Assembly: GCF_047462415.1 (NCBI RefSeq)
Contig: NZ_JANSJE010000016.1
Coordinates: 1-64,000 of the forward strand
DNA: 64,000 nt
Source of the DNA: Thermostichus sp047462415
Lineage (GTDB): Bacteria > Cyanobacteriota > Cyanobacteriia > Thermostichales > Thermostichaceae
Direction of reading: 5' to 3'
Each line of letters starts with the position of its first letter. Position 1 is the stretch's first letter. Of the stretch, positions 16,545 to 25,502 are shown in pieces. The notes under the pieces were generated by a model that saw only the letters and a list, made by a program, of their open reading frames with translations, was not told where the DNA came from and did not search any database. A program made the position numbers and the translations under genes.

Positions 16545-17888
16545 CTAAAGGGCGGGACGGGATCCCGTTGACAAGGGAGCGGGCGGATGGGGTTGCTCCA
16601 AAGGGAGAGAATCAGGTTGTCGAAACCGATCCGGTTCCAGGCCCAAGGCAAAGCACAGGGAGGACGCCGGTCGTCCATTGGAGAAGCAGAGAAAAGCTCC
16701 CAGCGAAGCCAATGCCAGAAGGGCCGCATAGCCGAACATGGCCCGATAGCCGGATCCCAGCGCCAGGGTGCCCAGGATCGGCCCCGCCAGCCCAATGCCC
16801 AAGTCAAACCCACACATCACCAAGCTGAACAAACGCCCCCGCTCCGCCGGCTCAGAGCGATCGGCTACCAGGGCGGAGATCAGCGGGATCAAGGTGCCAA
16901 AACCCGACCCCACCACGATCCCGGCGACAAGAAAAGCCCCGACGCTGTCGGCAACCAACAGGATCCCCATCGCCAGAGCATAGGTGGCCAAGCTCAGAGA
17001 GATAAACGGCCCCCGCCCGTAGCGATCGGAAGCGCGACCAGCCAGCAGGCGCACGCCGAAGCTGGCAAAGGCCACCGCCGTATAAAAAAGACCGGGATTG
17101 AGGGGAACTCCGACCTCTTGGATCAACAGGGCCACAAACGTGGTCTGGGTGCCGAAGGCCAGCCCCACCAAGAGCATGACCCCGGCGAGAGAGCACACCT
17201 TGGGGTTGAGCACAAGGCTCCAAAACGCTCCATCCGGGGGCAGGGATCCCCAACCCCCACGGCGCTGCTCGCGAACCGATTGGGTACAGAGAAAGCCCAC
17301 CAACCCCAGCAGAGCGGCAAAGAGAAACAGAGGGCCATAACCAACCAGCTCCTGCAAAAAGCCGCCCAAAGCAGGGCCGATGGCTACACCAATGGGATTG
17401 ACCAAACTCATGTAGCCCAAGATCTCGCCGCGTTTTGCTTCCGGGGCAAAATCCGCCACCAAAGTAACGTAGGCGGTGGCAAAAGCGGCGATGCTGATCC
17501 CGTGAAAGGCCCGCACCAGCGCTATCCACGGGATCCAATCCCAGAGCCAGTACCCCAAAGGCGCCATCCCCGCCGCGCCCATGCCGATGAGCAAGACGAT
17601 CCGGCGACTATGGCCATCCGCCAGCCGCCCCAACCAAGGGCGAAAAGCCAGCAGCCCAATCGAGAAGGCCCCCATCACCAAGCCCACCTCTTGGCTGGTG
17701 CCGCCCACATCCCGGACGTAGAGCGGCAGTGTGGGCAACAGCGAAGACAGACTGGCCCAAAAGAGCAGCCCGGCCACGAAGAGAATGCCCAAGTTGCGCC
17801 GCTGCGCCGGCTGTAGCTGCCCGAATACCCTCACGCCCACTCCCGATGAAACTCTCACAACCCTGCCAGGGAGCAAAGCCGTCTCCAC
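16545..17888 (-). CDS. Major facilitator superfamily transporter (DHA1 type)
   Basis: A 12-helix MFS exporter of the drug:H+ antiporter-1 kind, substrate unknown. The MFS signature between helices 2 and 3 is clear (AFSIGLLAFRPWLGRLADGHSRRIVLLIG) and a second copy occurs between helices 8 and 9 (SFGVRLLAGRASDRYGRGPFISLSL). The last 40 residues are hydrophilic and Pro-rich (EPDRFRQPDSLPLEQPHPPAPLSTG) and are probably cytoplasmic. A long frame on the opposite strand is a composition artefact. Confidence 0.85.
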   Translation of the reverse strand: METALLPGRVVRVSSGVGVRVFGQLQPAQRRNLGILFVAGLLFWASLSSLLPTLPLYVRDVGGTSQEVGLVMGAFSIGLLAFRPWLGRLADGHSRRIVLLIGMGAAGMAPLGYWLWDWIPWIALVRAFHGISIAAFATAYVTLVADFAPEAKRGEILGYMSLVNPIGVAIGPALGGFLQELVGYGPLFLFAALLGLVGFLCTQSVREQRRGGWGSLPPDGAFWSLVLNPKVCSLAGVMLLVGLAFGTQTTFVALLIQEVGVPLNPGLFYTAVAFASFGVRLLAGRASDRYGRGPFISLSLATYALAMGILLVADSVGAFLVAGIVVGSGFGTLIPLISALVADRSEPAERGRLFSLVMCGFDLGIGLAGPILGTLALGSGYRAMFGYAALLALASLGAFLCFSNGRPASSLCFALGLEPDRFRQPDSLPLEQPHPPAPLSTGSRPAL

Positions 17889-18027
17889 AGCATCCCTGAA
17901 CAGAAATATTACGAAATGTCTATTTGGGTGCTGACTTTTTCAATCTTAACCTCTTGTCTGGAACTGTGCAGGATCCCTGTTCAGGGGCAGCCGTTAGCCT
18001 GGAAGTGGCCTTTTTGTACGCTCGCCT

Positions 18028-18306
18028 ATGGCGGAACGGTCGGATCCCTTGACTCGCGGTTTGGTTGCCCTGATTCGGGGCTACCAGATAGGCATCTCCC
18101 CTTGGCTGCCTCCTGCCTGCCGCTACTACCCCACCTGCTCCCAGTACACCCTGGAAGCGGTGCGGCGCTACGGCGCCATCCGAGGCAGTTGGCTGGGGAT
18201 CCGCCGCCTCTGCCGCTGCCACCCTTGGCATCCGGGGGGCTACGACCCAGTGCCCGACTTGCCAGGATCCGCACCTGACGAAACTTATCGCCCCAGCCGA
18301 GATTGA
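18028..18306 (+). CDS. yidD: Membrane protein insertion efficiency factor YidD
   Basis: YidD helps YidC insert inner-membrane proteins. The 92-residue protein shows the whole family pattern: GLVALIRGYQIGISPWLPPACRYYPTCSQYTLEAVRRYG, then GIRRLCRCHPWHPGGYDPVP. The three conserved Cys motifs (CRY-x3-C, CRCHP) are intact. Usually yidD neighbours rnpA and yidC; here it is isolated between an MFS gene and ridA. Confidence 0.95.
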   Translation: MAERSDPLTRGLVALIRGYQIGISPWLPPACRYYPTCSQYTLEAVRRYGAIRGSWLGIRRLCRCHPWHPGGYDPVPDLPGSAPDETYRPSRD

Positions 18307-18376
18307 TTGACGAGGGGGATCCCTGTCAGGCCAAGATCGGTGTTGCTGGAAAAGGCTGTATTTGGGAGCCGGTCAG

Positions 18377-18823
18377 TCAGGAATAGCAGGCCACCGCCTC
18401 GATTTCCACCAAGGCATTCAAGGGCAAGCCAGCCACCTGCACGCAAGAGCGGGCCGGCGCCGGGTCTGCGGCAAAAAACTCTCGATAAACCTCGTTCATG
18501 GCGGCAAAGTCTTTCATATCCGCCAAGAAAACCGTGGTCTTCACCACATTGGCCAGGCTCGTGCCCCCTGCTTCCAGCACCGCCTTCAGGTTCAGCAACG
18601 CCTGCCGAGTTTGCGAGGCAACATCTTCCCCCGCTAGCTTGCCAGTTTTGGGATCCAGGCCCACCTGGCCGGCGGCAAACAGAAAAGGCCCCGAAGCAAC
18701 AACGCCCTGGCTGTAAGGGCCGACAGGAGCAGGAGCGGCCTCGGTTTGTACAGCACAAGGGCCTGGCCCGGTTTGGCCCTGCGGATGGCCCATCGCGGAA
18801 TTGGCCAGATTGCTCGGCTCCAT
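18377..18823 (-). CDS. ridA: RidA family reactive-enamine/imine deaminase
   Basis: Hydrolyses 2-aminoacrylate/2-iminobutanoate released by PLP enzymes such as threonine dehydratase. The core matches RidA: APVGPYSQGVVASGPFLFAAGQVGLDPKTGKL, VVKTTVFLADMKDFAAMNEVYREFF, and PARSCVQVAGLPLNALVEIEAVA with the conserved substrate-binding Arg and the Glu of VEIEAVA. About 25 N-terminal residues are extra; ATG 18793 (MGHPQGQ) is an alternative start. Confidence 0.92.
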   Translation of the reverse strand: MEPSNLANSAMGHPQGQTGPGPCAVQTEAAPAPVGPYSQGVVASGPFLFAAGQVGLDPKTGKLAGEDVASQTRQALLNLKAVLEAGGTSLANVVKTTVFLADMKDFAAMNEVYREFFAADPAPARSCVQVAGLPLNALVEIEAVACYS

Positions 18824-18933
18824 AGAGGTTTGCCCCCGTGAAGAGAAGCTCTTTCGCTACGCTACCACAGGCGGATCCCAGAGAAGACGAACCCGCAATG
18901 CCAAAATAGGCTTGTCGGGAAGAAAAAGTGCTC

Positions 18934-19284
18934 ATGCCTTTGATCAAGTTGCAAACCTCTCTGCAGCCAGAACCTGCCACCGTGGCAGACCTACTCAAGT
19001 TCCTCTCTGCTGCTCTGGCTAAGCAGTTGGGCAAGTCGGAAGCCTACGTAATGACTGCTTTTGAAGGAGGGATCCCGATGACCTTTGCCGGCAGCGCCGA
19101 TCCCTGCTGCTATGTAGAGATCAAGAGTATTGGGCAGTTTTCCGCCGATCAAACCCGATCCCTGAGCGAGTTGTTTTGCAGCACCATCGAGGACAAATTG
19201 GGGATCCCCAAGAAGAGGATTTACATTGAGTTCGGCGATGCCAAAGGCTATCTTTGGGGATGGAACGGCACGACCTTTGGGTGA
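18934..19284 (+). CDS. MIF-like tautomerase-superfamily protein
   Basis: A 116-residue homologue of macrophage migration inhibitory factor. ATG 18934 is chosen because it places Pro directly after Met (MPLIKLQTSL); in this superfamily the processed N-terminal Pro is the catalytic base. Other MIF-like segments: SEAYVMTAFEGGIPMTFAGS, PCCYVEIKSIGQFSADQTRSLSELFCSTIEDKLGIPKKRIYIEF and the GWNGTTFG ending. The natural substrate in bacteria is unknown. The TVP38-type gene overlaps its 3' end. Confidence 0.88.
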   Translation: MPLIKLQTSLQPEPATVADLLKFLSAALAKQLGKSEAYVMTAFEGGIPMTFAGSADPCCYVEIKSIGQFSADQTRSLSELFCSTIEDKLGIPKKRIYIEFGDAKGYLWGWNGTTFG

Positions 19285-20108
19285 AAGCTACTTCACACAA
19301 GTCAAGCATCTCCTCGCCTGGCTGCTCCAGCCTATCTAGCAAAAGCTTTTTGACGCTCCCGACCGCCGTGGCAGACCCCACCCAACCCAGAACAAATCCC
19401 GCAAAGCAGCAGCTTCTGCTGAAGCTTGCTGGCGTTTTGGGCGTGGCCGTTCTTGTTTTTTGGGCAGCCCATCGATTGGGATTTTTTGGAGTTATTCAAG
19501 ACTGGTTCGCCGAGGCTCTGGGCTGGGTGGAAGGCTTGGGACCGGTGGGGCCGGTGCTTTTCATTGCCATCTACATTGTGGCCACTGTGCTGCTTCTGCC
19601 GGCTTCGGTGCTGACCTTGGGCGCAGGGGCTGTGTTTGGGGTGCTGGCTGGGGCTTTGTACGTGCTGATTGGGGCAACCATTGGAGCCAATTTGGCCTTT
19701 CTCATTGGGCGCTACTTGGCGCGGGAACGGGTGGCCAGATGGATCGAGGGCAATCCCCGGTTTGCGGCCATCGATCGGGCGGTGGGGCGCGAGGGATGGA
19801 AGATCGTCGGCTTGATTCGTCTGTCGCCCGCCTTTCCCTTTAATCTGCTCAACTACGCTCTGGGACTGACCCAAGTTTCTTTTCTGGATAACCTGCTGGG
19901 CACCGTCGGGATCGTGCCGGGCACCTTTATGTATGTGTACATCGGCTCGCTGGCGGGATCCCTGGCCAACAGGGAAGGCCTGGATCCCCAAGCGCAAATG
20001 GTTCAGTGGGCCGTTCGCCTTGTGGGCCTCATCGCCACCGTAGCTGCCACCGTCTACATCACCCGTGTGGCTCGGCAAGCCCTACGGGAAGTGGTGGAGC
20101 CTGTCTAG
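19260..20108 (+). CDS. TVP38/TMEM64 family membrane protein
   Basis: A VTT (DedA/SNARE-associated) domain protein, polytopic in the cytoplasmic or thylakoid membrane. After an N-terminal helix (LLLKLAGVLGVAVLVFWAAHRLGFFG) come the family motifs: LLLPASVLTLGAGAVFGVLAGALYVLIGATIGANLAFLIGRYLARE, then LIRLSPAFPFNLLNYALGLTQVSF and GTFMYVYIGSLAG. The proposed activity in this fold is lipid scrambling or ion-coupled transport. ATG 19260 overlaps the tautomerase gene by 25 bp, suggesting coupling; a later start near the first helix is possible. Confidence 0.82.
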   Translation: MERHDLWVKATSHKSSISSPGCSSLSSKSFLTLPTAVADPTQPRTNPAKQQLLLKLAGVLGVAVLVFWAAHRLGFFGVIQDWFAEALGWVEGLGPVGPVLFIAIYIVATVLLLPASVLTLGAGAVFGVLAGALYVLIGATIGANLAFLIGRYLARERVARWIEGNPRFAAIDRAVGREGWKIVGLIRLSPAFPFNLLNYALGLTQVSFLDNLLGTVGIVPGTFMYVYIGSLAGSLANREGLDPQAQMVQWAVRLVGLIATVAATVYITRVARQALREVVEPV

Positions 20109-20177
20109 GCCAATCCAAGTCAGGTTTGAACTGGGGAGCCCGCGGGGGGTTAGCAGCGTCCACACTTGCGCAGAGGC

Positions 20178-21314
20178 TTAGCCAACCAGTTGGCAGAGGG
20201 TCTCTTGTCTTTCTCGGTCTTGTTCGGCCAGTTCCTGGATGGCGCGTTGGTACACCTGGGCGGGTGTGGATCCCTGGTTAACCTGCTTCAGCCAGCGCTG
20301 GGCCTCATTGCCTTCCTGGAGCAGGGTTTGCAAGGGAGCCAAGAAGCAACCCAGCCCCTGGGGCTGGCCCAGGCGCCACGCTTCAGTCAGCAGCTCTTCA
20401 ATCCACTCCTGGGCTAAGCATTCCCGGCCGGTACGCCAGTCGAGCAAGCGGGCTTGCAGCGATTCTCGAGCAGCGGCCTGCTCGTTGGCCTCGCAAAGGC
20501 TCTCCAGCTCCGCTGGGGTAAAAGGCCCCCCCAAGGGATCCAGCGCCTCCGGCTGAGATAGCAATTGCCAGAGGCGGGCCTCTACTAGGGCGGTGATGGC
20601 CAGAATCATCACCGGATCCGCCACCAGGTCGCAGATGCGCAGCTCCACTCGGTTGAGGCGATAGGGCCGCTCCGGGCCGTTGGGCCGCACGGAAGCCCAG
20701 AGGTGGCGCACGTTCTGCATCGTGCCCAGGGCCAGTTGCTCCTGCATCCAGGCGATGTAGTGGGCGTGATCCCGGAAGAAGGGCACCTGGGCCGGCGTTT
20801 TAGGAAACACCTGCCAACGGCTGGAATGATAGCCCGTTACCTGGCCGTCCAGGAAAGGAGAAGAAGCGCTCAGGGCCAAATAAAGAGGGGCTTCCGCCCG
20901 CAATAGGCGACAGGCGAGGAAAATGGCTTCCGTATCCGGCAGACCGACATTGATGTGGATGCTGGCGGTCACCACCCGCGTGCCGTAGGTGCGCTCGATG
21001 TAGTCGTGGTAGGGGTTGCCCGGATCCGAGCGCTCGAAGTGGTCGCTGCCGCCCAGAGCCAGGGTGCTCCCCGGCAGCAAGGTGTAGGGGCCCAGGCGGC
21101 GCAAAAATTGCCGCAATTGCAGCCGGGGTTGTAGCAGGGCGCAGAGCAGGTCTTCGTAGCGGCGGAGAGGAGGAGTGATGTATTCAACGTTGCGCCGATC
21201 TGGTTCTCGCACAAACCCCGGCAAAACCTGGCAGATGCGATCCGATAAGCCCACCACTTCCCCGGCGGCGGTGCCGGTGTACATCTCCACCTCAAAGCCC
21301 TTGGTCAACAGCAC
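20178..21314 (-). CDS. gshA: Glutamate-cysteine ligase, cyanobacterial type
   Basis: Catalyses gamma-glutamylcysteine formation, the first step of glutathione synthesis. The 378-residue protein has the GCS2-like pattern: MLLTKGFEVEMYTGTAAGEVVGLS, VEYITPPLRRYEDLL, PGSTLALGGSDHFERSDPGNPYHDYIERTYGTRVVTASIHINVGL, and YRLNRVELRICDLVADPVMI. This is the family used by cyanobacteria. No glutathione synthetase gene is adjacent. It is divergent from the FAD oxidoreductase at 21429. Confidence 0.9.
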   Translation of the reverse strand: MLLTKGFEVEMYTGTAAGEVVGLSDRICQVLPGFVREPDRRNVEYITPPLRRYEDLLCALLQPRLQLRQFLRRLGPYTLLPGSTLALGGSDHFERSDPGNPYHDYIERTYGTRVVTASIHINVGLPDTEAIFLACRLLRAEAPLYLALSASSPFLDGQVTGYHSSRWQVFPKTPAQVPFFRDHAHYIAWMQEQLALGTMQNVRHLWASVRPNGPERPYRLNRVELRICDLVADPVMILAITALVEARLWQLLSQPEALDPLGGPFTPAELESLCEANEQAAARESLQARLLDWRTGRECLAQEWIEELLTEAWRLGQPQGLGCFLAPLQTLLQEGNEAQRWLKQVNQGSTPAQVYQRAIQELAEQDRERQETLCQLVG

Positions 21315-21428
21315 AGGCCAGCCTCCAGCCGCAGCCTCCTCAGTCTACCTTTTTCCTCCTCTACCCATTTTCCCAGTCTCGCCCCACATTACAATGTCGG
21401 CAGCACTTGAAGGCAGAAGTAAGGCGAG

Positions 21429-22862
21429 ATGCGGGATCCCATCTATATCCTAGGGGCGGGGCCAGCGGGCATGGCGGCTGCCTATCGCCTGACCCAGCTA
21501 GGCTTCCCCGTGGTGGTGGTGGAACGAGAAGACAGGGTCGGGGGCCTGGCCAAAAGCATTCGCTACCAGGGGTTCATTCTCGACTACGGCCCGCACCGGT
21601 TTTTTACCAAGATCCCAGCGGTGCTGGAGCTGTGGAACCGGGTTTTGGGATCCGAACAAGTGACTGTCCGGCGGCTTACCCGCATCTACTACCGCAAGCA
21701 ATATTTTCAGTACCCCATTCAAGCCTGGGAAGTCCTGCGCAAAGTCGGCTGGTGGGAAAGTCTGCGCATTGTCCTTTCCTATCTCTGGGCGCAACTCATC
21801 CCCCGCCCAGCTCCCCAGAACTTTGCCGACTGGGTCAAGGGAAAATTCGGCACCCAACTTTTTCAAATGTTCTTTAAGGGCTACACGGAAAAGCTGTGGG
21901 GGATCCCTTGTACCGAAATCAGTGCCGATTGGGCTGCCCAGCGCATCAAAGGTCTCAGCCTTGGGCAAGCGATCCGCAAGGCGCTGGGGTGGAAGCGCGG
22001 CTCCGTCAAATCACTGATTGACCAATTTCAGTTTCCTCGCCTGGGATCCGGTCAGCTCTACGAAAAAATGCAGGAGTTTTTGCTGGCCGAGGGCCAAAAA
22101 GTTTGGCTAAATACAGAGGTCATTGCCCTTAGGCAGGAGGGATCCCGGATTGTTGAGCTGCAACTGCGCCATCTTCAGGATGGAAGGGAAACATGGGTCT
22201 CCCCCTCCCACGTCATCTCTTCGATCCCTCTGACAGTGTTGGTGCAGAGCCTGCGGGAACTGCCTCCCCCAGAAGTGCTGCAGGCAGCCCGCAACCTCAA
22301 GTTTCGCAACACGGTTTTGGTTTACTTGATCGTGGAGGGATCCCAGCTTTTCCCCGACAACTGGCTGTATATCAACGACCCAACAGTGCAGGTTGGTCGG
22401 GTAACCAACTTTGCCAATTGGTCACCGGCTATGCTCCCCAACCGGGAACAAACCCCCTTGTGCTGTGAGTATTGGTGCAACTTTGGGGATCCCTTGTGGC
22501 AAGCCCCTGAGGAGCAATTGCTGGCTTTGGCTGAGAAGGAGCTACGCCAAATTGGCCTGCTGCAAGGCCAGAAGATCCGCGGCGGCTTTGTGGTGCGCCT
22601 GCCCCGCACCTATCCTATCTATGCCGGCAGCTACAAAGAAGATCTAGCCACTTTGCAGAAGTATCTTGGCCAGTTTGAAAACTTGCAACTGGTGGGTCGC
22701 TACGGCTCGTTTAAGTACAACAACCAGGATCACAGCTTGCTGATGGGCCTATTGGCGGCGGAAAACGTCCTCCGCCCCGGCAGCCACGATCTCTGGCAGG
22801 TGAACTCCGACAGTGATTACCAAGAAGAGATCAAAGTGCCACCCCCACCTGCGAAGGTCTGA
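21429..22862 (+). CDS. FAD-dependent amine-oxidase/UDP-galactopyranose-mutase-like protein
   Basis: A Rossmann FAD enzyme: YILGAGPAGMAAAYRLTQLGFPVVVVEREDRVGGLAKS at the N-terminus and the YDYGPHRFFTK pattern (here LDYGPHRFFTKIP) that follows the FAD motif in UDP-galactopyranose mutase-like and protoporphyrinogen-oxidase-like proteins. Also typical are FKGYTEKLWGIPCTEISADWAAQRIKGLSL and a late FAD motif with QDHSLLMGLLAAENVL. Such proteins often belong to polysaccharide or glycolipid loci. The next gene, a mannosyltransferase, starts 2 bp after its stop, so they are co-transcribed. The substrate is unknown; a sugar-nucleotide or lipid-linked sugar is an inference from context. Confidence 0.8.
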   Translation: MRDPIYILGAGPAGMAAAYRLTQLGFPVVVVEREDRVGGLAKSIRYQGFILDYGPHRFFTKIPAVLELWNRVLGSEQVTVRRLTRIYYRKQYFQYPIQAWEVLRKVGWWESLRIVLSYLWAQLIPRPAPQNFADWVKGKFGTQLFQMFFKGYTEKLWGIPCTEISADWAAQRIKGLSLGQAIRKALGWKRGSVKSLIDQFQFPRLGSGQLYEKMQEFLLAEGQKVWLNTEVIALRQEGSRIVELQLRHLQDGRETWVSPSHVISSIPLTVLVQSLRELPPPEVLQAARNLKFRNTVLVYLIVEGSQLFPDNWLYINDPTVQVGRVTNFANWSPAMLPNREQTPLCCEYWCNFGDPLWQAPEEQLLALAEKELRQIGLLQGQKIRGGFVVRLPRTYPIYAGSYKEDLATLQKYLGQFENLQLVGRYGSFKYNNQDHSLLMGLLAAENVLRPGSHDLWQVNSDSDYQEEIKVPPPPAKV

Positions 22863-22864
22863 CG

Positions 22865-24145
22865 ATGAGCTTCTCTCTTAGCCATCTGTTGCGGCAAAGC
22901 CGGCAGCGTCTTGCCCCTTTCTCTATCCAGGTTCTGCTGCCAAGCTTAGCCTTGACAGGGTTGCAGATCTTCTTAATCTCCCTTTGGAGCCAGGAGGATG
23001 ACTATGCTTCCATCTTCAAGGGTTTAACCCAGTGGGATAGCCATTGGTATTTGGGGATTGTGCGGCAGGGCTATCAGTTTGTCGGCTTTGACAAGATTGC
23101 CTACGAGCAGAGCAATGTGGCCTTCTTTCCTGGCTACCCTCTGGCCGTTATTGCCCTCAGCCGCTTGTTGCGGGTTGAGCCTGAGTTAGGGCTTTACCTG
23201 ACCGCCCAGCTCTTTTGCTGGCTGATGTGGGTTTATCTCCTTCTACTTTACCGTCTCTGGCAGATCCCCTTGCTTTGGCAAGTCCTGGCAAGTTTGATGA
23301 TCTTGGTCTATCCCAGCAGCTTTTACCTTGTCGTGGGCTACAGCGAATCCCTCTTTATGGCCAGCTTGTTGGGTTTTTTCTACTGGTCGGCCCACTTGAA
23401 TTCAATGAGGTCAGGACTCCTGGCCGGGATCCACGGCTTGGCGATGAGTGCCACCCGCATTGTGGGTTTGCCGGTGGCGCTGGTTCCTCTGCTGCGGCTA
23501 TCCCGCCCTTGGTTTTGGACAGCCAGCGCCGTTGTTTTGGCCTTGTCGGGCGGGCTGAGCTTTTTCCTCTACTGTCAGCTCCGCTTTGGCCGCTGGGATC
23601 TCTACCTGGAAATGCAGCGCTACTTTGGCCCCAGTTCTTTCGATTACCTGGCTATTATTCAACCTCGTACTTATGCCCCCCTCTTTTCTCTTGGGTACTG
23701 GCAGTCCTTATTTTCCTTTTCCGAGGCTTTGGGGGATGGGATATGGGCCATTTCCCTCAGTCAACTGTTTGTTCCCCTCACCCTGGGATCCCTAGTTGTT
23801 ACCAGTTTGCTGGATGGGTGGAGTGTCCTGGCCGGCAAGAGCCGGCACTGGCAGGAGCGGCTGGGGTTCCATTTGGCTGCCTGGATTATGTTCTCCATTT
23901 CCGTGGCCGGCATGAGTGCCGTGGCCCAGAGAAGTATGATCCGCTACTGTCTGCCGATTCACACCCTGCAGGTGCTGGCCTGGTTGCATGGGATCAGATA
24001 CACCGATTTCAGCTTCATCCCCCAACAGGTGCGTTTCTATCTTGGCAGTGTCCTGAGGCTGGGCTACTGGATCTTGGCTTTAGTCTTCTTTGCCCTAAAC
24101 CAAATCCTCACCTGGCGCTACGTCCAGCATCTTTGGGTGGCTTGA
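22865..24145 (+). CDS. PIG-V-like membrane mannosyltransferase, copy 1
   Basis: A polytopic GT-C-fold glycosyltransferase resembling eukaryotic GPI mannosyltransferase II (PIG-V). Conserved features: TQWDSHWYLGIVRQGY (the Asp of WDS is the likely catalytic residue in a luminal/periplasmic loop), AFFPGYPL, YPSSFYLVVGYSESLFM and RSGLLAGIHGLAMSATR. About ten hydrophobic segments are present. It is the middle gene of a three-gene unit with the FAD oxidoreductase and copy 2. Donor is probably a polyprenyl-phosphate mannose; acceptor unknown. Confidence 0.8.
   Translation: MSFSLSHLLRQSRQRLAPFSIQVLLPSLALTGLQIFLISLWSQEDDYASIFKGLTQWDSHWYLGIVRQGYQFVGFDKIAYEQSNVAFFPGYPLAVIALSRLLRVEPELGLYLTAQLFCWLMWVYLLLLYRLWQIPLLWQVLASLMILVYPSSFYLVVGYSESLFMASLLGFFYWSAHLNSMRSGLLAGIHGLAMSATRIVGLPVALVPLLRLSRPWFWTASAVVLALSGGLSFFLYCQLRFGRWDLYLEMQRYFGPSSFDYLAIIQPRTYAPLFSLGYWQSLFSFSEALGDGIWAISLSQLFVPLTLGSLVVTSLLDGWSVLAGKSRHWQERLGFHLAAWIMFSISVAGMSAVAQRSMIRYCLPIHTLQVLAWLHGIRYTDFSFIPQQVRFYLGSVLRLGYWILALVFFALNQILTWRYVQHLWVA
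23287..23605 (+). repeat. Gene-conversion tract, copy 1
   Basis: 319 bp that match 24590-24908 with a single difference (C at 23560, T at 24863), whereas the sequences on both sides of the tract are clearly diverged between the two paralogues. Confidence 0.85.
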
Positions 24146-24167
24146 TCGAACCTTGGTGGTGAAGCTG

Positions 24168-25445
24168 ATGAGTTTGCGCCCTGGCCCTCTGCTGCAGCAG
24201 ATTCGCAAATGTTTAGTTGGCTTTTCTACTCGGATTTTTTTGCTGGGCTTAGCGCTGACTATCCTACAAGTGTTAACGATATACCTCTGGACAAAACGCG
24301 GCAGCTATGCTTCTGCTTTTACAGCCCTGAGCCAGCGCGATAGCTATTGGTACCTGAGCATTGTGGAGCGGGGGTATCAGTTTGTGGGCTTTGACAAGAT
24401 TGCCTACGAGCAGAGCAATGCAGCTTTCTTTCCCGGCTATCCGCTGGCAGTGACCATAATGAGCCGCCTATTAGGAGTTGATCCGGAGCTGGGGCTTTAT
24501 CTCACTGCCCAGCTCTTTTGCTGGCTGATGTGGATTTACCTTTTCCTATTTTACCGCCGCTGGCAGATCCCCTTGCTTTGGCAAGCTTTGGCAAGTTTGA
24601 TGATCTTGGTCTATCCCAGCAGCTTTTACCTTGTCGTGGGCTACAGCGAATCCCTCTTTATGGCCAGCTTGTTGGGTTTTTTCTACTGGTCGGCCCACTT
24701 GAATTCAATGAGGTCAGGACTCCTGGCCGGGATCCACGGCTTGGCGATGAGTGCCACCCGCATTGTGGGTTTGCCGGTGGCGCTGGTTCCTCTGCTGCGG
24801 CTATCCCGCCCTTGGTTTTGGACAGCCAGCGCCGTTGTTTTGGCCTTGTCGGGCGGGCTGAGTTTTTTCCTCTACTGTCAGCTCCGCTTTGGCCGCTGGG
24901 ATCTCTACATGGAAATGCAGCGCTACTTCACTGGCGTGCAGGCCAATTACCAAGCCCTTTTCCAAGCTTCTACCTATGTTCTTTCCCCTGAGCGATGGCA
25001 AGTCTTGCTCTCTCCTTCTGCACCCGTGAAGGATCCTGGCCTGTGGTCTGATGCTCTCAGCCAACTGTTTGTGTCTGTTACGTTGGGATCCCTAGTTGTT
25101 ACAGGCTTGCTGGATGGGTGGAGTATCCTGGCCGGCAAGAGCCAGCGCTGGCGGGAGCGGCTGGGGCTCCATTTGGCTGCCTGGGCCATGTTCTACATCG
25201 CTGTAGCCGGCATGAGTCCCCTGGGCCAGCGAAGCATGATTCGCTACTGCCTGCCGGTTCACGTCGTACACGTGCTGGCCCTCCTGCACTGGGCCAGGCA
25301 CACAGATTTCGGCTTCCTTCCCCTCTGGGCCCGTCCCCACCTGAGCAGAGTTCTCAAGCTGGGCTATGGGCTTCTGGCTCTCATCTTCCTCGTCCTCAAC
25401 CAAATCTTGACCTGGCGCTACGTTCGCCATCTCTGGGTAGCTTGA
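24168..25445 (+). CDS. PIG-V-like membrane mannosyltransferase, copy 2
   Basis: Tandem paralogue of the preceding gene with the same motifs (SQRDSYWYLSIVERGYQFVG, AAFFPGYPL, GYSESLFM). In the first motif the copy 1 sequence WDSHWY is RDSYWY here, but the Asp is kept. ATG 24168 is chosen over TTG 24153 because it aligns exactly with the start of copy 1. The middle third is nearly identical to copy 1 at DNA level, while the ends (for example residues of about 255-300, TGVQANYQALFQASTYVLSPE against GPSSFDYLAIIQPRTYAPLF) are diverged, so acceptor or donor specificity may differ. Confidence 0.8.
   Translation: MSLRPGPLLQQIRKCLVGFSTRIFLLGLALTILQVLTIYLWTKRGSYASAFTALSQRDSYWYLSIVERGYQFVGFDKIAYEQSNAAFFPGYPLAVTIMSRLLGVDPELGLYLTAQLFCWLMWIYLFLFYRRWQIPLLWQALASLMILVYPSSFYLVVGYSESLFMASLLGFFYWSAHLNSMRSGLLAGIHGLAMSATRIVGLPVALVPLLRLSRPWFWTASAVVLALSGGLSFFLYCQLRFGRWDLYMEMQRYFTGVQANYQALFQASTYVLSPERWQVLLSPSAPVKDPGLWSDALSQLFVSVTLGSLVVTGLLDGWSILAGKSQRWRERLGLHLAAWAMFYIAVAGMSPLGQRSMIRYCLPVHVVHVLALLHWARHTDFGFLPLWARPHLSRVLKLGYGLLALIFLVLNQILTWRYVRHLWVA
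24590..24908 (+). repeat. Gene-conversion tract, copy 2
   Basis: Partner of 23287-23605 (offset 1303 bp); 318 of 319 bases identical. Confidence 0.85.
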
Positions 25446-25502
25446 CTCCACTTTCTTGAAGATAGGATGTGAAGGATCCCGACTTCTCCCCAACTAGGAG
25501 CT

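Noticed and set aside
16587..17816. 409-codon open frame on the + strand opposite the MFS transporter gene
   Set aside because: Its composition (Gln, Pro, Arg, His rich, no hydrophobic core) is that of an antisense shadow in GC-rich DNA; the - strand encodes a clear 12-helix transporter.
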